Of a stretch of 5,585 bases of DNA, positions 1-5,096 are shown in pieces. Each line of letters opens with the position of its first letter. The stretch's first letter is position 1. The notes under the pieces were generated by a model that was not told the origin of the DNA, made no database searches, and saw only the letters and a list, made by a program, of their open reading frames with translations. The position numbers and the translations under genes are program-made. The stretch comes from Candidatus Omnitrophota bacterium (GTDB taxonomy: Bacteria > Omnitrophota > Gorgyraeia > Gygaellales > Profunditerraquicolaceae): assembly GCA_018825725.1 (NCBI GenBank), contig JAHKBC010000360.1, forward strand, positions 1 to 5,585, read 5' to 3'.

Positions 1-1
1 A

Positions 2-658
2 GACAGACAAGAAACAATAAAGGACTTAGTTAACATCACTAAAATATCCTTCTTAAAAGCCATAGCAAGAGGGGCAAAAACAGCTATTGCAGAGGTTAAG
101 AAAGAAGCAGAGATACAGAAGAGAGTAAATGATGGTAAAATAGAAAAATTGAATGTGGATTATGTCTTTGACCCTGTTGACCCTACCATTACAGGATGGT
201 TAGGAAAACAACAGTATAAATTTGCTGATGAGGTAATTGAGACTACCCTTACAGACTTAAGATTTGCCTTGACAGAAGGATTTAATGAGGGTGAAACAAT
301 GCAACAAATATCTATGAGGGTGTCAAAAGTCTTTGAGGGGACAGTTAGAGCAACGGCGTCAAGAGCATTATTGATAGCAAGAACAGAGATTATCACAGCC
401 TCTAATTATGGCAAGAGTTTTGCTTATCAAAAGATGGAAGTGCCATATAAACAATGGATTGCTTCTTATGGTGCAATGACACCACCGAGACCGTCTCACG
501 ATGCAGCACACAGACAGACAGTAAAGCAAGATGAGCCGTTTGCTGTAGGTGGCGAGTTGGGAATGTATCCTGGAGACCCTTCTTTGAGTGCAAAGGAGAG
601 ATGCCATTGCCGTTGCACGATGAAAGCTGTCCTAAAAGGACAGAGAGGACAAGAATGA
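2..658 (+). CDS. Phage head morphogenesis protein, Mu gpF / SPP1 gp7-like (5' partial)
   Basis: The frame is open from base 2 to TGA at 656-658, giving 218 visible residues; the gene begins left of the window. A TTG at 149 is internal and not a convincing start because upstream codons continue the same frame. The last ~110 residues match the Mu F-like minor head protein pattern: an R-T-E-I helix (ARTEIITASNYG), then K-Q-W, R-P-S-H, a D-E-P-F stretch, a Y-P-G-D-P turn and the terminal C-H-C-R-C cluster. Members of this family are minor capsid proteins at the portal vertex, needed for head assembly or DNA delivery, and are encoded next to or fused to the portal. The invisible N-terminal part could therefore be a longer morphogenesis protein or a portal fusion; the window cannot decide. 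The following gene overlaps the stop, suggesting translational coupling. Confidence 0.9.
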   Translation, partial: DRQETIKDLVNITKISFLKAIARGAKTAIAEVKKEAEIQKRVNDGKIEKLNVDYVFDPVDPTITGWLGKQQYKFADEVIETTLTDLRFALTEGFNEGETMQQISMRVSKVFEGTVRATASRALLIARTEIITASNYGKSFAYQKMEVPYKQWIASYGAMTPPRPSHDAAHRQTVKQDEPFAVGGELGMYPGDPSLSAKERCHCRCTMKAVLKGQRGQE

Positions 659-1038
659 AAGACTCGATTTTTTCTGATGGCAAACCTATAAGCAACGAAC
701 CTTTTGACTTTGAAAGAGCTTTAGCTGGAGGCGATTACTTCTTTTGCAAGACATCTATCTTGAAAAAGAACTATGAAAAGCTAAAGTGGATTTGTGCCAA
801 GTATCCGATGGATATTGAGCTTGAAGAGGTTAGAAGGGTGCATAGGCAGATGTTAAACGACATAGAAGTTATGGAAAGCTCTATGCAACAGATATATGAA
901 CACGCTTGTAATGGAAAAATTCCAGCAGAGGTGCTGGTGAATTTTGTATCCCTGCTCAGAAATTGGCAAGGAAGACATATTGATTTAAGGGAATTCAGAA
1001 ATTTTATAGAAGCAAAAACAAAAGACTTGACAAAATAG
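655..1038 (+). CDS. Phage protein of unknown function, 127 aa
   Basis: I do not recognise the family. ATG at 655 overlaps the TGA of the preceding gene (ATGA), with AGAGAGG at 642-648 as binding site six bases upstream. An earlier in-frame ATG at 601 would run deep inside the preceding gene and is less likely. The protein is soluble, without signal peptide or membrane segment. It has a polar N-terminus, then predicted helices around residues 33-50, 54-85 (E/R-rich, could be coiled) and 91-123. Three cysteines (31, 47, 85) are scattered and form no metal motif. Position between the portal-region gene and the protease suggests a head-module role or an accessory gene, but nothing in the sequence assigns a function. 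Its last codons overlap the predicted promoter at 1027-1056. Confidence 0.8.
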   Translation: MKDSIFSDGKPISNEPFDFERALAGGDYFFCKTSILKKNYEKLKWICAKYPMDIELEEVRRVHRQMLNDIEVMESSMQQIYEHACNGKIPAEVLVNFVSLLRNWQGRHIDLREFRNFIEAKTKDLTK

Positions 1039-1050
1039 GAGCTTGACAAA
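1026..1050 (+). repeat. Direct repeat CTTGACAAA x2, 16-bp period
   Basis: CTTGACAAA occurs at 1026-1034 and again at 1042-1050. Each copy contains a perfect TTGACA (1027-1032 and 1043-1048), so the repeat doubles a -35 element. It straddles the stop codon of the 127-aa gene. It may be tandem overlapping promoters, a repressor or activator site, or chance in A+T-rich DNA. Confidence 0.5.
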
Positions 1051-1056
1051 TATTAT
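1027..1056 (+). promoter_or_regulatory. Predicted sigma70-type promoter for the 54-aa gene
   Basis: A perfect -35 TTGACA (1027-1032) is followed after 18 bases by TATTAT (1051-1056), five of six matches to the -10 consensus. Transcription would start near 1062-1064, about a dozen bases before the ATG at 1075. A second TTGACA (1043-1048) pairs with a weaker TAAACT (1066-1071) at 17-base spacing, but that would start inside the small gene. The -35 lies within the end of the preceding coding region. The call rests on sequence match alone. Confidence 0.5.
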
Positions 1057-1074
1057 TTTTAACGGTAAACTAAA

Positions 1075-1239
1075 ATGACAAGAAAATTGATGCACGCTTG
1101 GCTGGACTTAATTTTAGATAAGGGTTTCTTTGGGACGATTATAATTCCCGCACAGAATGGGAATGTTGAAACCATAAAAGTAGAAGAGACTCTAAAGGAA
1201 AAGGATGTTGAAGAAAGGATAAGAAACAAGAAAAACTAA
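1075..1239 (+). CDS. Small protein, 54 aa, possibly DUF2292/YezD-like
   Basis: ATG at 1075 opens a 54-residue frame ending in TAA at 1237-1239. An in-frame TAA at 1066-1068 rules out any start further upstream; ATG at 1090 is the alternative. No good Shine-Dalgarno site is visible, only GGT at 1064-1066, so initiation may be weak or near-leaderless from the predicted promoter. The protein has a short N-terminal helix, then a probable beta hairpin around residues 19-38 (FGTIIIPAQNGNVETIKVEE), then a charged K/E/R tail. The G-x-I-x-I...x-G-x-V-x-x-I-x-x-E-E pattern recalls small DUF2292/YezD-type proteins, whose function is unknown, but this is recalled similarity and tentative. The gene is bracketed by its own promoter and terminator, unlike its neighbours, which suggests an accessory (moron-type) gene. 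Confidence 0.6.
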   Translation: MTRKLMHAWLDLILDKGFFGTIIIPAQNGNVETIKVEETLKEKDVEERIRNKKN

Positions 1240-1272
1240 TTCAATAATATAATCCTTGGGTAGTCAAGAAAT

Positions 1273-1317
1273 AAGAGCCTAATTTAGCTATATGCTAAGT
1301 TGGGCTCTTATTTTTTT
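1273..1317 (+). terminator. Strong intrinsic (rho-independent) terminator
   Basis: The arms 1273-1288 and 1294-1309 pair over 16 consecutive positions with only two G-U wobbles, around a five-base TATAT loop. A T7 run follows at 1311-1317. Flanking A and T bases could lengthen the stem further. It lies 33 bases after the 54-aa gene and directly abuts the GGAGGT binding site of the protease gene (1318-1323), so the capsid genes downstream need read-through or antitermination. Confidence 0.87.
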
Positions 1318-1327
1318 GGAGGTAAAT

Positions 1328-1729
1328 ATGGTAAACAAAATAGGGCAAGAACAGACAATTGAAACCAATAGGATAACAGAGTTTAGAAAAGTTGATGAGG
1401 AAAGACAGATTGTTTGGGGTGTTGTATATGAACCTGATAAAGTAGACACTCAAGGCGATTTTGCTTCTGCTGAAGAAATTGAGAAGGCAGCACATCAGTT
1501 TTTGGAAGGATACAATCAAGTTGGTTTAATGCATAATGAGTCTTTAAGTAAGAAAGCTAATGTAGTTGAAAACTATCTTGCTCCTATAGATTTTATTCTT
1601 GGTGAAGGTAAGGTCAAGAAGGGTGCTTGGGTTATGGCAGTGCATATTGTAGATAATGATATATGGGAACAGGTCAAGAAAGGCGAATTAAACGCTTTTT
1701 CTATGGGCGGTATAAGTCAAAGGAGGTAA
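1328..1729 (+). CDS. XkdF-type prohead protease (Peptidase S78_2-like)
   Basis: This 133-residue protein is probably the serine protease that cleaves scaffold and capsid protein during head maturation. The start is ATG 1328 with GGAGGT at 1318-1323. An in-frame ATG at 1292 lies in the terminator loop and is rejected. Family hallmarks in order: W-G-V-V-Y-E-P (30-36) with V-D-T-Q-G-D-F (39-45), the helix EEIEKAAHQF (49-58), L-M-H-N-E around His69, V-V-E-N-Y (79-83), K-K-G-A-W-V-M (97-103), I-W-E-Q-V-K-K-G-E (112-120), and A-F-S-M-G-G around Ser125. His69 and Ser125 are the likely catalytic pair. The protein is short: it stops just after the serine motif and lacks the SLVD-GAN motif, which begins the next gene. 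The last codons AGG AGG TAA double as the next gene's binding site. Location before the capsid gene fits the role. Confidence 0.9.
   Translation: MVNKIGQEQTIETNRITEFRKVDEERQIVWGVVYEPDKVDTQGDFASAEEIEKAAHQFLEGYNQVGLMHNESLSKKANVVENYLAPIDFILGEGKVKKGAWVMAVHIVDNDIWEQVKKGELNAFSMGGISQRR
1721..1726 (+). promoter_or_regulatory. Ribosome binding site embedded in the protease stop
   Basis: AGGAGG forms the last two codons (Arg-Arg) of the protease gene, just before its TAA, and sits seven bases ahead of the GTG at 1734. It supports that GTG as the start of the scaffold candidate and implies translational coupling between the two genes. Confidence 0.75.
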
Positions 1730-1733
1730 TACA

Positions 1734-2789
1734 GTGAGCAAAAATCAAGAACCACAGGAGTTATTTAATATGACAGTTCAAGAAGTTTCTTTGGTAGATA
1801 AAGGGGCTAATGGACGGAAATTCCTTTTAATGAAAAGAGATGATAACAAAACAACCATAGAGGAGATAGAGAAGTTTGGAGAGTCCTCTGTTAGTTTGCT
1901 TATAAACTGGAAACAAAAAGAACTGGACAATGATTGGTGGAGTCTGACTAATGCACTACAGGATACATTTAGGGCGATTAGTCTTGTGAATGATGAAGCC
2001 GAAAAATCTATTCTGCTTAATATGGCAATAGAAGATTTTAAGAGTCTCGTTTTTAACCAGTGGGGACTTGCAAAACAAATAAGTGAGAAAAAAGAAGCAA
2101 TAGAAAAGGCTACAGATAAAGATATTGAAGCTCAAAAGATTAGAGCCAAAAAATATGGTATTGAACCCAAAGAAGGCAAGCCTATAACAATGCCCAAAAG
2201 ATATGCCGATTTAGGATTAAAGGATGACGACTTTAGCGACCCAACAAATTATGCCTATCCAATAACTGAACAGTTTATCCGTGCCGCAAGAGCCTACTCT
2301 GCAAGAGAGGGGATGAGAGAAGATGGTGGATACACTGAAAAAGAATGGAAGATAATTTTGGGCAGGATAGATGAGGCAGCCAAGAAGTTCAAGATTGGTG
2401 AATATGCAGAAAAAACCGAAAAGCAAGATGATAGCGTAGAAAAAGCAGGGGCAACATTGTCTGCGAAAACACGGCAGGCAATACGAACAGCATTAGAGTC
2501 ATTACAGGCACTGATTGTATCTGTAGATGGTGCGGATAACCAAACAGAAGAAAAGAAAAGGGAAGAGCCTGTAAATGTAGAAAAGAGCGAAGAGCCAGAT
2601 GTTCTGCTACAGGCAATAACAGCAATGAGAAAAGAGATGCAACCCCTGATAGAGCAAGCTGAGCTAATAAGCCTAAAAAAGATAATAGACCAAACAATAA
2701 AAGAAACCATAGACAAGCAATCGTCTGTATCTGGTATTCCCAGACAAGAAGATATAGACGCTATTGTTGAGAAAATTTATAGGAGGTGA
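1734..2789 (+). CDS. Scaffold candidate with XkdF-type SLVDKGAN motif and DUF6582-like segment, 351 aa
   Basis: This is probably the internal scaffold for head assembly, inferred from composition and position between protease and capsid genes. The GTG start has AGGAGG seven bases upstream; ATG 1770 with AGGAG at 1756-1760 is a credible alternative giving 339 residues. Segments: MTVQEVSLVDKGANGRKF (13-30), a motif found in XkdF-type proteins; a helical part (41-130); a DUF6582-like stretch (about 135-222) with A-K-K-Y-G-I, P-x-x-Y-A-D-L, D-F-S-D-P-x-N-Y-x-Y-P-I, A-A-R-A-Y and R-I-D-E-A-A-K-K-F; a K-A-G-A-T-L-S-A-K-T-R-Q helix (237-263) common in such phage proteins; then a long E/K/Q-rich, probably coiled-coil C-terminus (270-351). 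No signal peptide, membrane segment or cysteine is visible. Like the protease, it ends AGG AGG stop, supplying the capsid gene's binding site. The scaffold function itself is inference. Confidence 0.85.
   Translation: MSKNQEPQELFNMTVQEVSLVDKGANGRKFLLMKRDDNKTTIEEIEKFGESSVSLLINWKQKELDNDWWSLTNALQDTFRAISLVNDEAEKSILLNMAIEDFKSLVFNQWGLAKQISEKKEAIEKATDKDIEAQKIRAKKYGIEPKEGKPITMPKRYADLGLKDDDFSDPTNYAYPITEQFIRAARAYSAREGMREDGGYTEKEWKIILGRIDEAAKKFKIGEYAEKTEKQDDSVEKAGATLSAKTRQAIRTALESLQALIVSVDGADNQTEEKKREEPVNVEKSEEPDVLLQAITAMRKEMQPLIEQAELISLKKIIDQTIKETIDKQSSVSGIPRQEDIDAIVEKIYRR
2781..2786 (+). promoter_or_regulatory. Ribosome binding site of the capsid gene, overlapping the upstream end
   Basis: AGGAGG makes up the last two Arg codons of the scaffold candidate, before TGA 2787-2789, and lies eight bases ahead of ATG 2795. 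It decides the capsid start: an in-frame GTG at 2786 is part of this site and cannot be the real start. Confidence 0.8.
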
Positions 2790-2794
2790 AAACT

Positions 2795-4171
2795 ATGGAC
2801 ATAGAAGTAAAAAAACAAGATTCTGATAAGGTAATTAAAGACGCTTCTGATATAGTCAAAACACAGGAAATGACACCTGAAGTTAAGGGCATAGTAAAAG
2901 CGATGGTTGAAGAAGCCTTATCAAAGAGAATAAAGGAAGATGAGGAAAAGAGACTTGCAGCTGTTCGTAAGACTGCTCCTGTAGACGAATCAGACCAATT
3001 CAGTATCAATGATAATGGCAGAATGGGGACATTGATTTATAAGAGGTCAGCAGACCCCAATGTTATTGAGATGCAAAAGAAGTCTGATGAGTTATATCTA
3101 TTATCCACCATAACCAAACAACATCCTGGCAAGACCAAACTTTGGAATGAGTTTAGACATTTTCAGTCTGAGCTTTCAAAGGCTATGGCTGCGGGGACTG
3201 CTGGTTCTGGTGCTGAGTGGATACCTACAGGATTCAGTGCTGATTTGATAGATAGGGTAAGGCTTGAATTGGTCGTGGCATCAATCCACGATAGAATATC
3301 AATGCCTACAAATCCTTTCAAATCACCGATTGTAAGTAGTGACGCAACAGGATATCTCATCCCTGAATCTGCTGCAGATCCAGAAAGTGTTACCAGAATT
3401 GTATCTTCTGCACCTGGCACAAGACAAGTTACTTTTACTGCTAAGAAATTGGCTGGAAGGGTAATTTTCAGTGAAGAGATGAGTGAAGATTCAATTATTC
3501 CTGTTTTGCCAATGTTGAGACAGAATGTAATTACTGCGTTAGCAACATCACAGGAAACAGCTACCATCAATGGTGATACTGCTGGCGTTCATCAGGATTC
3601 AGATGTAACAAATACCAAAGATTCACGCAAGGCTTGGGATGGCTACCGAAAGCTGGCTCTTGCTGGTGCAAAGATAGATTTTGCTGGAACAATTTCACAG
3701 GCTAAACTGCGGACAGTCAGAAAGGTCTTAGGCAAGTATGGTGTTACGCCAAGTAAACTTTGCTGGATTGTTGGTATTGCTGGATTTACACACCTACTCA
3801 ATCTGAACCAAGCATCAAATTCTCAGGATGTTTTGATTACACCCGATAAGTATGGTGCATCTATTGCGGATAGACTACCTGGTGAGGTTGGCAGGATAGA
3901 CAATATTCCTGTCATAATCTCTGAACATGTCAGAGAAGATTTGAATGAAACTGGCGTGTATGGTGGGTTAGTTAATACTAAGACTATTATCCTATTGGCA
4001 AACCGTCCAAGTTTCCAGTATGGTGATAGAAGAGTGATAACCATCAAAATTGCTGAGGACATTCAGACAGACCAAACTATTCTGGTAGCTACTCAGAGAA
4101 TAGATTTTGAGGCTGTGCCAAATCCTGCAACAGAAACTATCGTAGGTGTAGGTTATAATATAGCCTCATAA
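2795..4171 (+). CDS. Major capsid protein, HK97 fold, 458 aa
   Basis: This is the shell-forming protein of the icosahedral head. The start is ATG 2795, eight bases after AGGAGG. Residues 1-60 are highly charged and helical. The region to about 130 probably acts as a delta-like extension removed by the protease, with cleavage likely near the A/G-rich stretch 130-140, just before E-W-I-P-T-G-F. The mature part shows HK97-family hallmarks: N-terminal arm P-T-G-F-S-A-D-L-I-D (144-153), G-Y-L-I-P-E-S-A (186-193), T-F-T-A-K-K-L-A-G-R-V-I-F-S-E-E-M-S-E-D-S (213-233), a spine helix with A-L-A-T-S-Q-E-T-A-T-I-N-G-D-T (248-262), L-P-G-E-V-G-R-I-D-N-I-P-V-I-I-S (361-376), and a C-terminal strand region with D-Q-T-I-L-V-A-T-Q-R-I-D (426-437). 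The length is long for HK97-type capsid proteins, mainly because of the N-terminal extension. The cleavage site is inferred. Confidence 0.93.
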   Translation: MDIEVKKQDSDKVIKDASDIVKTQEMTPEVKGIVKAMVEEALSKRIKEDEEKRLAAVRKTAPVDESDQFSINDNGRMGTLIYKRSADPNVIEMQKKSDELYLLSTITKQHPGKTKLWNEFRHFQSELSKAMAAGTAGSGAEWIPTGFSADLIDRVRLELVVASIHDRISMPTNPFKSPIVSSDATGYLIPESAADPESVTRIVSSAPGTRQVTFTAKKLAGRVIFSEEMSEDSIIPVLPMLRQNVITALATSQETATINGDTAGVHQDSDVTNTKDSRKAWDGYRKLALAGAKIDFAGTISQAKLRTVRKVLGKYGVTPSKLCWIVGIAGFTHLLNLNQASNSQDVLITPDKYGASIADRLPGEVGRIDNIPVIISEHVREDLNETGVYGGLVNTKTIILLANRPSFQYGDRRVITIKIAEDIQTDQTILVATQRIDFEAVPNPATETIVGVGYNIAS

Positions 4172-4175
4172 AGAG

Positions 4176-4400
4176 ATGATACAAATAAGGAACAACGGCA
4201 ATCAATATAGGGGTTTTGACGATGACAATGTTGTGTTTGTGCAATCAGGGGGAACTGTCTGGGTATCCCTTGATAAGGCAAATCAACTACTAAAAGATTT
4301 TCCCAATGACTGGGTAAAAATTGAAGAAGAAATTGTCAAAGAACCTGTAAAAGAACCAAAGAAGAAACCTGGTAGAAAGCCCAATGGAAAGCGGTCTTAG
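4176..4400 (+). CDS. Small post-capsid phage protein with basic C-terminal tail, 74 aa
   Basis: The gene starts four bases after the capsid stop. An in-frame TAG at 4161-4163 leaves ATG 4176 as the only usual start. No good binding site is seen, so translation probably depends on ribosomes leaving the capsid gene. The body (1-50) looks like a small beta fold ending in a helix: M-I-Q-I-R-N-N-G-N, V-V-F-V-Q-S-G-G-T-V-W-V, then D-K-A-N-Q-L-L-K-D-F-P-N-D-W-V. This resembles small unnamed proteins often encoded directly after phage capsid genes. The tail (51-74) repeats V-K-E-P twice and then becomes basic, K-K-K-P-G-R-K-P-N-G-K-R, and is likely disordered. A capsid accessory or joint role fits the position, but none is established. 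The last 17 bases overlap the next gene. Confidence 0.82.
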   Translation: MIQIRNNGNQYRGFDDDNVVFVQSGGTVWVSLDKANQLLKDFPNDWVKIEEEIVKEPVKEPKKKPGRKPNGKRS

Positions 4401-4914
4401 TATTAGACTTGACACAAAAGAATTTGATAAAGCCATAGACTTAATGGTTTCGGAGTTCCCTAAAACGCTACAGAAAATTGTGTATCAGGGGACAACAATT
4501 CTTGAGGGTGAAATCATTGAAAATCTATCAAGGAAGAAACGATGGGCAAGGGGAGGAAGATATTTAGGCGGTGGCGACCCAAGTGTGCTTGGTATTGTTA
4601 CTGGTCGTTTAAGAGCTTCTGTAATAGCATTACCACCCAAAACAACAGGAACTACCATAAAAGGTGAATTAGCCATTGGCGGAGTTGTTGAAAGTAGTGG
4701 CGGTATGCGAGGAATGGGACTTACAGGCAGTGTAGTTGGGCAATCAGTCAATTATGCCAGAAAACACGAATTTGGAATTGGCGTTAGACCAAGACCGTAC
4801 ATTAGACCTGCCATTGAGGCTACCAAAGATAAGATTTTTAGTATGATTAAAGGGAATATCACTGAGTTTCTTCGCAGTAAAGGTCGTTGTCCACATTGTG
4901 GAAAAGCTATTTAA
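4384..4914 (+). CDS. HK97 gp10-like neck / tail-completion protein, 176 aa
   Basis: This is likely a head-tail joining or tail-terminator-type structural protein. ATG 4384 overlaps the preceding gene by 17 bases in another frame. The binding site is weak, so coupling is likely. N-terminal L-S-I-R-L-D-T-K-E-F-D-K-A-I-D suits the family start. Later hallmarks are T-G-R-L-R-A-S-V (73-80), V-G-Q-S-V-N-Y-A-R-K-H-E-F-G (118-131) and R-P-Y-I-R-P-A-I-E (137-145), the gp10-type 'Y-A...E-F-G...R-P-Y-x-R-P-A' signature. An R/G-rich loop (50-64) and a Gly-rich loop (99-116) lie between strands. The protein is longer than many relatives and ends in K-G-R-C-P-H-C-G-K-A-I, a single CxxC knuckle (Cys169, Cys172) that looks like half a zinc ribbon. 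Its exact place in the virion is inferred from family and order. Confidence 0.85.
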   Translation: MESGLSIRLDTKEFDKAIDLMVSEFPKTLQKIVYQGTTILEGEIIENLSRKKRWARGGRYLGGGDPSVLGIVTGRLRASVIALPPKTTGTTIKGELAIGGVVESSGGMRGMGLTGSVVGQSVNYARKHEFGIGVRPRPYIRPAIEATKDKIFSMIKGNITEFLRSKGRCPHCGKAI

Positions 4915-4925
4915 GGAGGTGATTT

Positions 4926-5096
4926 ATGCCAAAAGAAAAAGACAACAAAGCACTTGACTCAAACCCTGAAATGCTACCAGTTCGTATTGAAACAAAAGTA
5001 ATGGACGGTGGCAGAATAAGACCAAGAGCAGGTGCATTTGTAAAAGTAATAGGGCAAGATGGGAAAGTAAAGGAAGAGAAAAGAATTGCGGGATAA
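4926..5096 (+). CDS. Small phage protein of unknown function, 56 aa
   Basis: ATG 4926 follows a near-ideal binding site (AAGGAGGT, 4913-4920) that overlaps the stop of the gp10-like gene; TAA is at 5094-5096. I do not recognise the family. The protein is hydrophilic and strongly basic: a charged start (P-K-E-K-D-N-K), a probable beta hairpin L-P-V-R-I-E-T-K-V-M-D-G-G-R-I-R (17-32), then A-F-V-K-V-I-G-Q-D-G-K-V (37-48) and a Lys/Glu-rich end. There are no cysteines and no membrane segment. The strong binding site, tight spacing and non-random beta pattern argue that it is expressed. The stop codon lies in the loop of a small G+C-rich hairpin (5088-5101). Confidence 0.75.
   Translation: MPKEKDNKALDSNPEMLPVRIETKVMDGGRIRPRAGAFVKVIGQDGKVKEEKRIAG

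Noticed and set aside
601..654. ATG 601 as the start of the 127-aa gene
   Set aside because: It would overlap the conserved C-H-C-R-C coding end of the preceding gene by 58 bases; ATG 655 has AGAGAGG six bases upstream and an ATGA junction.
149..658. Separate 169-aa gene starting at TTG 149
   Set aside because: The same frame is open without a stop back to base 2 and the upstream codons read as ordinary helical protein, so TTG 149 is internal to a gene entering from the left.
1248..1253. TATAAT as a promoter for the protease-capsid genes
   Set aside because: No acceptable -35 at 16-19 bases and no extended -10; a transcript from it would meet the terminator within about 60 bases.
1292..1327. 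ATG 1292 as the protease start
   Set aside because: It lies in the terminator hairpin loop and lacks a binding site; ATG 1328 has GGAGGT at 1318-1323 and starts a better family-like N-terminus.
2294..2716. Long minus-strand frames opposite the scaffold candidate (140 and 102 aa)
   Set aside because: They mirror the K/E/A-rich codons of the + strand gene, show low-complexity S/L/F/I composition and have no convincing binding sites.
3163..3570. Minus-strand 135-aa frame opposite the capsid gene
   Set aside because: It is the antisense shadow of strongly conserved capsid coding sequence, with no start signals or recognisable motif.
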